A program made the position numbers and the translations under genes. The notes below the pieces were generated by a model, which ran no database searches, was not told the DNA's origin, and saw only the letters and a program-made list of their open reading frames with translations. Positions 1-8,657 of a stretch of 64,000 nt of DNA are shown here, piece after piece. The stretch is from Geobacter sp. (GTDB lineage: Bacteria; Desulfobacterota; Desulfuromonadia; Geobacterales; Geobacteraceae), in assembly GCA_003314535.1 (NCBI GenBank), contig POSG01000011.1, positions 21,629-85,628 on the forward strand, given 5' to 3'. How positions within the stretch are numbered: position 1 is the stretch's first letter; every line of letters begins with the position of its first letter.

Positions 1-6
1 TTCAAA

Positions 7-420
7 TTGAACGAGAGCATAGGCTACCTGATCAGTATCACCGGATTTCGATACAAAGGTGAAATCTGGAAGCAACTCAAGCCATTCGACGTTACTCCCG
101 AACAATGGGTCGTTCTTAACCGTCTTTCGATTGAGGAAGGTGTCTGCCAGAGAGAACTGGCGGAAAGAATTGTAAAAGATCAGCCCAATACAACCCGAAT
201 CCTGGACAAAATGGAGCACAAGGGGTTGATCCGCAGGTTGCCCGCTCCTCGGGACAGAAGGGCGTTTCTGGTCTTCCTGACGGACGAGGGCAAGCGTCTC
301 AGGGAAGAGCTTCTACCGGTCATTCGGAAATTGCACAAAAGCAGCACCCAGGGATTCGCTGATGAGGAAATTGCATTGCTGAGAAGCCTGTTGAAACGAT
401 TTACCGCAAACCTCAAGTGA
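7..420 (+). CDS. MarR-family transcriptional regulator (start possibly outside window)
   Basis: A winged helix-turn-helix regulator of about 137 residues. The recognition region around residues 48-75 (RELAERIVKDQPNTTRILDK) and the wing (RRLPAPRDRRAFLVFLTDEG) follow the MarR pattern, where the wing DxR/R residues contact DNA. The first in-frame start seen is TTG at 7, only six bases into the window, and the frame is open upstream, so the true start may lie off the left edge. It is co-directional with the efflux genes that follow. A TTGT-N4-ACAA palindrome lies between them, which fits a MarR repressor of an adjacent pump. The inducer cannot be read from sequence. Confidence 0.85.
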   Translation: MNESIGYLISITGFRYKGEIWKQLKPFDVTPEQWVVLNRLSIEEGVCQRELAERIVKDQPNTTRILDKMEHKGLIRRLPAPRDRRAFLVFLTDEGKRLREELLPVIRKLHKSSTQGFADEEIALLRSLLKRFTANLK

Positions 421-438
421 TTTTTTTTCATATACAGC

Positions 439-473
439 TTGTTATGACAATAGTTGCCACATCAAGGTAATAT
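439..473 (+). promoter_or_regulatory. Candidate promoter with overlapping MarR-type operator
   Basis: TTGTTATGACAA at 439-450 is a dyad (TTGT-TATG-ACAA). It overlaps a possible -35 ATGACA (444-449), followed after 18 bp by TAATAT (468-473). Placement between a MarR gene and an efflux operon suggests repression of the operon. Seen in sequence; the function is inferred. Confidence 0.4.
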
Positions 474-537
474 ATCTTTCTCTTACCTCCCGACCCTGCC
501 TGGCGCCCAAGACCCGGCAGGGTCTACCGGAACAGCA

Positions 538-2046
538 ATGAAATCATCCCCTGAAATTTCCTTCAACGCCATAACGAAACCGGCGCTGATCCTTTCCCTG
601 GCAGTTGCGGCTGCGACCACGCTCCTGAATGGCTGCGCCAGATTGCCGGTCGGCATATCCCCAAAAGCGCGGGCCATGAACGCCGGCGCCCTGAATGCGG
701 GAAGCGCAATTCGCGAAACGGCAACCAGTGAAGCCTTCCAACCGGCAGCCGACTGGTGGAAGGCATACGGCGACCCGCAGCTGGACCGTCTGGTGAAAGA
801 GGCAACAGCCGGAAACCCGTCCCTTCGCATCGCCCAGGCCCGTGTCGCACAGGCGCGGTTCCTGGCTTCAGGAGCAAAGGCTCCCTTGTTGCCGGAAATA
901 AACGCTTCGGCAATATTCACCCGCGAACAGTTCAGCGAAAATCATTTTTACCGACCGCCCTACGCAGGTGCGACGTACTGGAACAACCAGGCAACAATCG
1001 ATTTTTCCTACGAACTCGATCTGTGGGGGAAAAACCGTGCGGTGCTGGCCTCGGCGCTCGACAGGGTCCTCGTGGCACGCGCGGAGGCACGCGAAATTGA
1101 ACTCGGGCTGCAAACCGCCGTAGTCCGGACATATGTAAGCTTGTCCCTCAACTATAATTTGCGCGATATCGCAAAAACGACCCTTCGCCAACGGGAGGAA
1201 ACTCTTTCCATAACGGAAAGGCGGCTGGCCGCGGGACTTGCTACGGGAATCGAGAGGAGCCAGGCGGAAACTCCCGTGCCAGCGGCGTGCGCCGAACTGG
1301 AAAGAATCGAAGAAACCATCGTGTTGCTTCGCACGCAGCTGAGCGTGTTGACCGGAAAGGGCCCCGGTGACGGTGAAATGATCCTGCGTCCCGCTCTATC
1401 CCTTCATTCAGCCATCGGCGTACCCTCCTCGCTCCCGGCAGACCTCCTGGGGCGGCGTCCCGACGTGGCAGCCCAGCGATGGAGAGCGGAAGCGGAAGCC
1501 GAAAACATCAAAGCGGCAAAGGCGGCCTTCTACCCGAACATCAATATTGCGGCCTTCATCGGCTGGCAAGCCATCGGCTTCAGCAAATTCTTTTCGGGAA
1601 CTTCACTGATGCATGGCATTTCGCCGGCTCTCAGCCTTCCCATTTTCGAAGGAGGACGTCTGCGCAGCCAACTCGGCGCTGTCACCGCCCAGTACGACAT
1701 GGCAGTGGAAGCCTACAATCAGACCCTGCTCCAGGCTCTTCGGGAGGTATCAGACCAGTTGGTAACGCTGCGTTCACTGGATAAGCAGCGCACGGAAGCT
1801 TTACGGGCGAAAAAACTCGCGGAAAGCGCCTATGGAATCGCCCTGCGAGCATATCGCGGTGGCCTGACCGACTACCTCTCGGTTCTTAACGCCCAGAACC
1901 AGACACTTGTGGAAGCAAGCCGGACTGCACAGATTGAGGCCCGCCGCCTTGACTCGCATGCAATGCTGATGCAGGCCCTGGGGGGAGGAACTCCTGCTGA
2001 AGCCGATTTTCTCCCCGGGAGAAACATCCGGGCGGACAAACCATGA
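538..2046 (+). CDS. NodT-family outer membrane efflux lipoprotein
   Basis: Outer membrane factor of a tripartite efflux system (TolC/NodT family), 502 residues. The chosen ATG at 538 gives a lipoprotein signal peptide ending in LLNGC, so the protein is probably lipid-anchored. An upstream TTG at 454 would add 28 residues ahead of the signal and is unlikely. The mature part shows the two internally repeated OEP halves, with the typical segments GDPQLDRLVKEA, SYELDLWGKNR, LLGRRPDVAAQRWRAEA and GGLTDYLSVLNAQ. It overlaps the next gene by ATGA (2043-2046), so the two are translationally coupled. It would supply the exit duct for the FUSC pump and fusion protein downstream. Confidence 0.9.
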   Translation: MKSSPEISFNAITKPALILSLAVAAATTLLNGCARLPVGISPKARAMNAGALNAGSAIRETATSEAFQPAADWWKAYGDPQLDRLVKEATAGNPSLRIAQARVAQARFLASGAKAPLLPEINASAIFTREQFSENHFYRPPYAGATYWNNQATIDFSYELDLWGKNRAVLASALDRVLVARAEAREIELGLQTAVVRTYVSLSLNYNLRDIAKTTLRQREETLSITERRLAAGLATGIERSQAETPVPAACAELERIEETIVLLRTQLSVLTGKGPGDGEMILRPALSLHSAIGVPSSLPADLLGRRPDVAAQRWRAEAEAENIKAAKAAFYPNINIAAFIGWQAIGFSKFFSGTSLMHGISPALSLPIFEGGRLRSQLGAVTAQYDMAVEAYNQTLLQALREVSDQLVTLRSLDKQRTEALRAKKLAESAYGIALRAYRGGLTDYLSVLNAQNQTLVEASRTAQIEARRLDSHAMLMQALGGGTPAEADFLPGRNIRADKP

Positions 2047-4217
2047 CGACCGGAATCAGGAACATCGTCAAAACGCGCCTGCGCGACATGGCGTGTGCAC
2101 TGTCGGCATGCGCCGCCGAAGAAACAGTCCTGTGGCTGTTCGTGTTCAAGACAACCCTGGCCGCGTTGCTTGCCATGTGGATATCCATGCGCTTCGAACT
2201 GGGCCAGCCTGTCACTGCAATCGTGACCGTCTATCTCATCATGCAACCGCAAAGCGGACTGGTGCTGACGAAGAGCATCTACCGGATACTGGGAACCCTG
2301 GCCGGTGCACTGGCCTGCCTGACGCTGTTCGCTCTCTTCCCCCAGGAAAGAGTCCTGTTTCTGCTCGGCCTCTCGCTCTGGATCGGGGTGTGTACAGCCG
2401 GAGCTACCCTGCTCAGGAACTTCAGATGCTACGCTTTCGTGCTGGCGGGGTACACTGCGGCCATGATTGGAATGGCGATCGTGTCACAACCGGCGGCTTT
2501 CTTCACCTATGCCGTCAACAGGTTTACCGAGGTAGTCGTTGGGATATTGTGCGCAGGTCTCATCAGCGATCTCATTTTTCCGACGCACCTGGGATCATCG
2601 ATAACCGGTGCTGTCAGTGGATGCTATGGAGAATTCCTAGGATTCGCACACGAGCTTTTTTCGGGAAAGGCCGGAGGAAGGGATATCAGGCGGGTACACT
2701 TGCGTTTCATCACCAATGCACTCACTTTCGAAGCACTTCGAGGCGCGGCCTTCTGGGAAGCCAGCGAATTTCGCGGGAGGGACGCCCGCCTGCGCCGACT
2801 CAACGCGGATTTCATGGCCATGTCCACAACTGCGCATTCGCTTTATCAACTAGTGCGCCGGCTGCGAAGCTCGGGCTCCAGGGCCGCCCCCGCCCTGGAT
2901 GCCCTGATGACGGTCTTGGACACGGCTCTGTTACGGAAACACGACAGTTCTTTTTCCGACAGAGGAGCGCTCCCGGACGCTCGAAAAATTGCCGAATTCA
3001 GAAAGGAACTAAAACATCGCGTCGAAGACTCCCGAACATTACTGGCCGGCAAAACGGACGATCCCTGTCTCCTGGATTTTGAAACCGGTGTGGAACTCGT
3101 CCGGCGCTTTACCGGGGAACTGCACGATTACACCAGGAACTGTGTTTCCCTGAACGCGAAACCACCCGAAGAGGAATCGCGCAGCGAAATCCGGTTCGTT
3201 TCCAGGACTGATCCCGCAATGGCGATCCTGAATGGCGTTCGTGCCACGCTGGTGGTAGCTCTGGTTGCGGTGTTCTGGATAATCACGGCCTGGCCCTATG
3301 GCGCCAGTGCGGTCATGATGGTGGCGATAGCCTGCTCGCTCTTTGCCCCCGCACCGGATCCTGCCCGGGCCGTCAAGGCGGGTCTTCTCGGCGGGTGTAT
3401 CGCTTTGCCGGTTTCCTTTGTCTGCAAGATCTTAATCCTCCCCGCTATGGACGGATTTGTGCTGCTATGCACGGTGCTTGGACCTTTTCTGCTGCTCAGC
3501 GCATGGCTGTTGGGCCTGAATCGGAAAACCATGATGATCGGCCTGGGGTTCTGCTGCATGTTCTGTTTCATGATCGACCCGGGCAATACGATGCGGTATG
3601 ATCCGGTCAAACTCATCAACTTCGGGATGTCGCAAATATTCGGGCAGGCAGCCGCGGCCACCATGTTCGCCATATTCGTTCCGGTCACTTCCCCATGGTT
3701 CAAGCGGCGCATCCCCCTCTTGCTGCGCCGTCAGATGCATCTGGCATGCTTTTCGCCATTACCGGGTCTCCTGCAACGTTTCGAAAGCGGGACCCGCGAC
3801 ATCATGCAGAAAATAGCGGCAACGGGAAACGCTGAAGACCCGCTCCACCAGCATATCGTGGACTGGATGTTTTCCGTGCTGGAAACCGGCCGAGCAGTCA
3901 TTCATCTTCGCGGCAACACCGGGACTCTTCCCCGGACGATTCAAAAGAAACGTGTGGACGCCTGCATCCGTGCCATCGACAGGCTGTTCCGCCGCCCCAC
4001 GCCGGAACACCGCTCTTACGCCCTTGCAATTGTAGAGGAGACAATGCGCTCGTTTCGTGAATCTGCGGAACTGGAAAACGGCATGCTGCACCCTGATCCC
4101 GTGTTCACGTCCTTGCACTTCATCCGCCTGAACCTTCTCGACGACGAATCGATGCCGATCACGGATGCGGAGCAGGCGGAACCTACAGAAGGAGGAGAAC
4201 AAGTGTATGCCTCGTGA
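2043..4217 (+). CDS. FUSC-family inner membrane efflux transporter (AaeB-like)
   Basis: A 724-residue protein of the fusaric acid resistance/aromatic acid exporter family (FUSC, as in AaeB). It has the typical doubled layout: an N-terminal hydrophobic block around residues 30-180 (FKTTLAALLAMWISMRFELG, RILGTLAGALACLTLF), a soluble middle with helices, a second hydrophobic block around residues 395-550, and a long cytoplasmic tail. The family exports aromatic carboxylic acids and related compounds with a periplasmic fusion protein. The start codon overlaps the stop of the outer membrane gene. Downstream come DUF1656 and a fusion protein, the usual FUSC partners. The substrate cannot be read from sequence. 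Confidence 0.9.
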   Translation: MTTGIRNIVKTRLRDMACALSACAAEETVLWLFVFKTTLAALLAMWISMRFELGQPVTAIVTVYLIMQPQSGLVLTKSIYRILGTLAGALACLTLFALFPQERVLFLLGLSLWIGVCTAGATLLRNFRCYAFVLAGYTAAMIGMAIVSQPAAFFTYAVNRFTEVVVGILCAGLISDLIFPTHLGSSITGAVSGCYGEFLGFAHELFSGKAGGRDIRRVHLRFITNALTFEALRGAAFWEASEFRGRDARLRRLNADFMAMSTTAHSLYQLVRRLRSSGSRAAPALDALMTVLDTALLRKHDSSFSDRGALPDARKIAEFRKELKHRVEDSRTLLAGKTDDPCLLDFETGVELVRRFTGELHDYTRNCVSLNAKPPEEESRSEIRFVSRTDPAMAILNGVRATLVVALVAVFWIITAWPYGASAVMMVAIACSLFAPAPDPARAVKAGLLGGCIALPVSFVCKILILPAMDGFVLLCTVLGPFLLLSAWLLGLNRKTMMIGLGFCCMFCFMIDPGNTMRYDPVKLINFGMSQIFGQAAAATMFAIFVPVTSPWFKRRIPLLLRRQMHLACFSPLPGLLQRFESGTRDIMQKIAATGNAEDPLHQHIVDWMFSVLETGRAVIHLRGNTGTLPRTIQKKRVDACIRAIDRLFRRPTPEHRSYALAIVEETMRSFRESAELENGMLHPDPVFTSLHFIRLNLLDDESMPITDAEQAEPTEGGEQVYAS

Positions 4218-4407
4218 ATTCACCCTTCTTGACGCTCTCGTGCCCACACTGCTACTGGCCTTTCTTATCAGCATCGCGCTCCAGGCCGTGCTCGACAAGA
4301 TTTTCGGCAGGTTGGGCCTCTATCGTTACGTCTGGCATCCTCCGCTGTTCAGGGTCAGCTTCTTTGTCTGTATCTTCGGCATCCTGGGACTGCTAGCCCT
4401 GAAGTGA
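4207..4407 (+). CDS. DUF1656 small membrane protein (AaeX-like)
   Basis: A 66-residue protein with two hydrophobic segments (LLLAFLISIALQAVL and FRVSFFVCIFGILGLLAL) and the RLGLYRYVWHPPLFR loop typical of DUF1656/AaeX proteins. These almost always lie between FUSC pumps and their fusion proteins. The ATG at 4207 has an AGGAGG-like site at about 4190-4198. It lies inside the end of the FUSC gene, so the two overlap by 11 bp. The role is unknown; probably a small accessory membrane subunit. Confidence 0.85.
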   Translation: MPREFTLLDALVPTLLLAFLISIALQAVLDKIFGRLGLYRYVWHPPLFRVSFFVCIFGILGLLALK

Positions 4408-4445
4408 TCATCCCCACTCTACGCATGAGCTCGGAAGGTAATCCC

Positions 4446-5336
4446 ATGGAAAACCAGAAATTGAAACCGTTTGTAAAAATAGTCATCACTATCGCCGTAT
4501 TCGCTTCGGCACTGCTCATCAGCGTCGTGCTGTGGAACCGCTACCTGTATTCCCCCTGGACCCGGGATGGGCGCATACGCGCAAGTGTCGTCAAAGTGGC
4601 GCCTGATGTTTCCGGAAGAGTCGTCTCCATGGCGGTGCATGATAACCAGTCAGTGCGCAAGGGCGACCTTCTCTTCACCATAGACCAGGAACGGTATCGA
4701 TTGGCGCTGGCCCAGGCGGAAGCTCACCTGGCGGCTCGCGGTGCCGAGAGAGAGATAAAGCGCCGGGAGTCCGAAAGGCGCGCGGAGTTGGGAGACGACG
4801 TTGTTTCCCATGAAAACAGTGAGAACTCCCGTGCCCTGGCCGACACGGCCCAAGCACTGTACCTGGAAGCCAAAGCGGAATTGGAACTGGCAAAACTCAA
4901 CCTGGAACGCACTGAAGTACGATCGCCGGTGGACGGATACATAACCAATCTCTCAGTATATGCCGGTGATTACGTCTCGGCGGGAGTACCCAGGCTTGCG
5001 GTAATCGACAGGAATTCCTTCTGGGTCTACGGCTACTTCGAGGAAAACAAGCTTCCGCTCATTCATTCCGGCGACCCTGTGGACATACGGTTGCTGGGGT
5101 CGCACACCACGCTGTCGGGCCACGTGGAAAGCCTCTCGCGAGGGATTACGGATAGCGACAATCCCACCGGACGCGAACTTCTCGCCGATGTAAATCCGGT
5201 ATTCAACTGGGTTCGTCTTGCCCAGAGGGTGCCGGTTAGAGTGAGTATCGACCGGATTCCCGAAAACTCACATCTGGCCGCAGGCATGACCTGTACCCTG
5301 GTGATAACTCCACGGCATGCAAACAAGAAACGTTGA
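4446..5336 (+). CDS. HlyD-family membrane fusion protein (AaeA-like)
   Basis: A 296-residue periplasmic adaptor. One N-terminal transmembrane helix (residues ~8-28, IVITIAVFASALLISVVLW) is followed by a lipoyl/barrel-sandwich half (VVKVAPDVSGRVVSMAVHDN), a helical hairpin around residues 85-150, and the second half (VRSPVDGYITNLSVYAGDYV). This is the AaeA/EmrA short form. ATG 4446 is preceded by GGAAGG; a GTG at 4404 is possible but lacks a site. As the last gene of the operon it should bridge the FUSC pump and the NodT-like duct. Confidence 0.9.
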   Translation: MENQKLKPFVKIVITIAVFASALLISVVLWNRYLYSPWTRDGRIRASVVKVAPDVSGRVVSMAVHDNQSVRKGDLLFTIDQERYRLALAQAEAHLAARGAEREIKRRESERRAELGDDVVSHENSENSRALADTAQALYLEAKAELELAKLNLERTEVRSPVDGYITNLSVYAGDYVSAGVPRLAVIDRNSFWVYGYFEENKLPLIHSGDPVDIRLLGSHTTLSGHVESLSRGITDSDNPTGRELLADVNPVFNWVRLAQRVPVRVSIDRIPENSHLAAGMTCTLVITPRHANKKR

Positions 5337-5347
5337 CCTGAAGCCTC

Positions 5348-5366
5348 AAGCCCCCACGGGCTTTCC
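5348..5366 (+). terminator. Weak hairpin after efflux operon
   Basis: AAGCCC-CCAC-GGGCTT followed by only three T residues, 11 bp past the last efflux gene. Possibly a weak terminator. The rest of 5367-5561 contains no gene I recognise. A GCCGG-CGAAA-CCGGC hairpin lies near 5463-5477 but matches no riboswitch I know. Confidence 0.35.
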
Positions 5367-5561
5367 GGAGTCTTCCGGGCACATCCGCTTAGGTACCCGT
5401 GCCGCCCTCGAACGGGGTAAAAATGTTGTTGCCATACCCTTTTTGAGCACAGCGTGGGGGCCGGCGAAACCGGCAGGAACGTCTTCTTAGAAAAAGGATT
5501 GAATATGTCGAATAGTCGGGTTCCGCCTTAGTATGTCACTGTGCTCACAGTATCACGCTTT

Positions 5562-5870
5562 TCACTTGCCACTCTTCACTCTGCTTCTGGCGGGGGAGAT
5601 TTCCGTATCTTTTCGAGCGGGATGGAAGTCTAAATAAGCTGTCATGGCAGGAAACTTTTCCTGGAATACGATTTTTAGAAAATCATGTTTTGGAGTTTGG
5701 AGGACTTCTGCATATTCCTCCCATTTTTCTAAGGGAAAGACGGCTCTGCCGTTTTCAAGGTAACCTATAAAATTCCCGTAGCGATATCCGAGCGCTTTTC
5801 CCAGCTCTGACTGAGTCATTTTCAGGTCTTCTCGTCTTTTCTTGATGAATTCACCGATAGAATATTCCAT
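5562..5870 (-). CDS. XRE-family helix-turn-helix protein
   Basis: A 102-residue protein. Residues ~7-62 form an XRE/Cro-type five-helix DNA-binding domain (IKKRREDLKMTQSELGKALGY ... GYLENGRAVFPLEKWEEYAEVL). The C-terminal 40 residues are charged and match no domain I know. Start ATG at 5870. It lies between the efflux operon and the hybrid kinase, with no clear operon partner. Target unknown. Confidence 0.8.
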   Translation of the reverse strand: MEYSIGEFIKKRREDLKMTQSELGKALGYRYGNFIGYLENGRAVFPLEKWEEYAEVLQTPKHDFLKIVFQEKFPAMTAYLDFHPARKDTEISPARSRVKSGK

Positions 5871-6041
5871 GGCAGCGCCTTTTTCTGTAACTTGTTAGAA
5901 TTTATAGATTTCCTCTTGCTACCGGGACTGGCAGTTCGTTTTGTCAACACTCCTTCGCGAGCACAACCCTTTCCTTGCATGATAAAAGTAACAACTTAAT
6001 TGGTTAAAGTCAAGGCGCCAAAACTTTATTGGCAGAGCCGG

Positions 6042-8114
6042 TTAGGGGTTTCTCGGGCAAACTTCTCCTGGCTCAAGTGGATTGCGGTCGATGGCGTTGC
6101 GGATTGCATGCAAAAGGCGTCCTTTTATATAGGGCTTCGCAATAAAACCTTTTATTTTCGCCCTAATATCTTGATTCTGGATGAATTCATCCGTCAAATA
6201 GGCGCTGGCAACGAGAATTGTGGCGTGCGGGTCGATTTTCAGCAGTTCCTCGATACACCTTTCCCCCCCCATTCCAGGCATGATCAGGTCCATGATCACC
6301 AGTTCTATGACGTCTCTCTGTTGACAATATATCTCGTAAGCCTCTTCGCCGGAAAGTGCCTCCAAAACGTTATATCCATAGCTGTGCAGGTATTCTTTGC
6401 CACGATGAAGTATGTAGGGGTCGTCATCGACGAGCAGGAGCGTTTCGAAGCCACCAATTGGAAACCTGATAAGTTGATTATCCATCCGGGTCGCCGGAAA
6501 CAAGAGCATGAAAGATGCACCTTTGCCGGATTCATTGCTGCAGGTGATGTAACCCGAGTGATTTTTGACAAAATTGTATACGTTCGTCAATCCGAGGCCG
6601 GTCCCCTGCCCTGGTGGCTTGCTGGTATAAAATGGCTCGAAAAGATGTATCAGGTCCTGGTCTGAAAGGCCATGACCTTCGTCGAGCACGCGAATGCGAA
6701 CATATTGGCCGGGATGAAGGTTAGGATACAGGCCTGGATCACTGCCGGTAACGTTGAAGTTTTCGGTTTCGATGGAGATCGTTCCGCCTTCCGGCATGGC
6801 ATCCCTGGCATTCAGCACGAGATTCATGAAGATTTGGAAGAGCTGCACCGGGTCGCCATCTTTTACTTTGCACTCTGCCTTCAAAACAAGATCAATCTCG
6901 ATGGTCTGCGGCAGCAGTGATTTCAGAGAATGGACAACCTGCTGGATGAGCTGGTTGATGTCCACGTGTTGCCGGCAGCTGTCCTGGGTATCACGGAACA
7001 TCAGGAGTCGCTGGGTCAACTCACTGGTTTTGATGACAGCCAGCTCGATCTCACGGAGCTTGGCATAAAAGGGGCTGCTTTTGCTTTCATCTGCCAGCAT
7101 TAGCTCCACGTTGGTGCCGATGATCTGGGCAAGATTATTGAAATCATGGGCTACTCCTGTAGCGAGATTGGCGATTGCCTCCATCTTCTGAGCATTGACC
7201 ATTTCCATCTGGGCTTTTCGCACAGCCTCTTCTGCTTCCTTTCGCGAGGTTATGTCACTCATGTACAGCAGCAGCGCCCGCTCTCCCTGCCATTCCATGG
7301 CGACAGCGTTGGTCTGTACCCATTTGATTTTCGTTGAGTCGATCAGTATGCGTGTGCTTTCCAGGGGATTCCTGGATGTACCATAGAAAGTCCTGACAAG
7401 AAAGCTTTTGAATGCGGTTTTATCTTCCGGATGAATGTACTTTAAAATGTTCTGATCTTCCCCGATAGCGTCGATGAGTTTCTTGTTTGAGAAAACGATG
7501 AGATCGTTCTGCACCACCATGATCGCCCCCTCAACATTATCGACAACGAGACGATAGCGCTGCTCCGAATTTCTAAGGTGCTCATTTGCCTGAAGCAACC
7601 TGGTCTGGCTGAGGCCCATTTCACCGAGGACAATTGCAAGTTTTGAAAAATAATCGGTAACGGCCTTGACAGTGTGTTCGCTAAAGACCGGGACTTTCAA
7701 CAGGGCCTGGATGTATTCGGTTTCGTCAAAACCGAATTGTCGGGCCTGTTTCATGAAGAACGCGATATCGGGTGGCTTGAGCAGAAACTGACCCATATAG
7801 AGGTTGGCAACGTGTTCACCCTGGATCTTGATGGGAGCGGCAACTTCCATAAGTCCGTTCTGGCAGAGATATATGACGGTATCGCTTTTTTCGAGATATT
7901 TGGGTGGTAAACAGGTGTCGCTCTCCTGGCATCTTATGCGCGTTGCCGGATGCTTCCGGTGAAAATTTTCGCAAATATCCTGCCAGTTGCATTTTACCCA
8001 GATGGTTCCATCTACACCGATGATCGCCGAAGATATCCCCATGAGGTCGGAAAACATTTGTGACATTTCGCGAATCTGCGGGATATCGTAAATGTCCTCG
8101 AATCTGTATTGCAT
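6042..8114 (-). CDS. PocR-PAS hybrid sensor histidine kinase with C-terminal receiver
   Basis: A 690-residue cytoplasmic sensor. Residues 1-165 match the PocR ligand-binding domain: conserved cysteines near C48, C62, C68 and C84, and the segment VAAPIKIQGEHVANLYMGQF. A PAS domain follows (~180-295), then HisKA with phospho-acceptor H323 (GVAHDFNNL), the HATPase core (N435, DEGHGL, GTGLGL), and a receiver at ~556-675 with D609 (VIMDLIMPG) and K660. No DNA-binding output domain is present, so a separate partner is needed. PocR domains are known from the regulator of propanediol use and bind small organic ligands. It is divergent from the glycyl radical enzyme operon, so sensing that operon's substrate is a reasonable inference. 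Confidence 0.88.
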   Translation of the reverse strand: MQYRFEDIYDIPQIREMSQMFSDLMGISSAIIGVDGTIWVKCNWQDICENFHRKHPATRIRCQESDTCLPPKYLEKSDTVIYLCQNGLMEVAAPIKIQGEHVANLYMGQFLLKPPDIAFFMKQARQFGFDETEYIQALLKVPVFSEHTVKAVTDYFSKLAIVLGEMGLSQTRLLQANEHLRNSEQRYRLVVDNVEGAIMVVQNDLIVFSNKKLIDAIGEDQNILKYIHPEDKTAFKSFLVRTFYGTSRNPLESTRILIDSTKIKWVQTNAVAMEWQGERALLLYMSDITSRKEAEEAVRKAQMEMVNAQKMEAIANLATGVAHDFNNLAQIIGTNVELMLADESKSSPFYAKLREIELAVIKTSELTQRLLMFRDTQDSCRQHVDINQLIQQVVHSLKSLLPQTIEIDLVLKAECKVKDGDPVQLFQIFMNLVLNARDAMPEGGTISIETENFNVTGSDPGLYPNLHPGQYVRIRVLDEGHGLSDQDLIHLFEPFYTSKPPGQGTGLGLTNVYNFVKNHSGYITCSNESGKGASFMLLFPATRMDNQLIRFPIGGFETLLLVDDDPYILHRGKEYLHSYGYNVLEALSGEEAYEIYCQQRDVIELVIMDLIMPGMGGERCIEELLKIDPHATILVASAYLTDEFIQNQDIRAKIKGFIAKPYIKGRLLHAIRNAIDRNPLEPGEVCPRNP

Positions 8115-8402
8115 ATGGCTCTCCTCGAAAAGAGCACATCAGGCTATTTCTCTCACACTTTAGCTGCTGATCTCTTCCCCGATAAATCGTAGTACAAAAT
8201 GAGCGGCAACGGTGGAAAATTTTTATGCGGCTTCAGCCTCGGGCAACCCTGTTTCACCTGGAAATCCTGCATGAACTTCCTAGGTCCAGAATACGTCCAG
8301 ATAGCAAAAAATCAAGCAGTTATCATTATCCGGGGGCCCTATCGGCCTGGGAAAAGTTGGTTACAGCGCAGAATTGCCCCCCGTTCAGGGCAAAAACATC
8401 TC

Positions 8403-8431
8403 TTGACAACCAAGTAATTAGTTTGTATGTT
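8403..8431 (+). promoter_or_regulatory. Candidate sigma-70 promoter of glycyl radical operon
   Basis: TTGACA at 8403-8408, a 17-bp spacer, then TATGTT at 8426-8431. It points toward the glycyl radical enzyme gene at 8658 and would give an untranslated leader of roughly 220 nt. One copy of the direct repeat AAGTAATTAGTT lies in the spacer. Confidence 0.45.
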
Positions 8432-8454
8432 TTTTATAAAGTAAGTAATTAGTT
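8412..8454 (+). repeat. Direct repeat AAGTAATTAGTT x2 (possible operator)
   Basis: Identical 12-mers at 8412-8423 and 8443-8454, 31 bp apart (about three helical turns). The first sits between the -35 and -10 elements and the second just downstream. This looks like a paired regulator-binding site. Seen directly; the binding protein is unknown. Confidence 0.45.
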
Positions 8455-8657
8455 GTTTTGTTACTTCGAAAACGATTTTCGGACGCGACCTGAACGGCAA
8501 GCCCTTCAGCAGGGGCAAGTGATCAAGATTGCTGCAAATGAGCGTAGTTTCAGCAACAGGCGGAATGCCGCGTCAAATGATGTCCTTGGAATCCAGGGCA
8601 ATTATGAGAACGGCATCCAAATTCATGGGCGCTGCAAACAAAACAAGGAGGTAGAAA

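Larger units (their letters stand above)
8115..8657. other. 543-bp intergenic region between divergent sensor and glycyl radical operon
   Basis: No coding region I can support. It holds the promoter and direct repeats listed separately, and the ribosome site AAGGAGG just before 8658. The AT-rich part lies at about 8400-8465. Confidence 0.7.

Noticed and set aside
5367..5561. Possible structured RNA or riboswitch after the efflux operon
   Set aside because: A GNRA-like hairpin is present, but the core motifs of the c-di-GMP, cobalamin and other riboswitches I know are absent.
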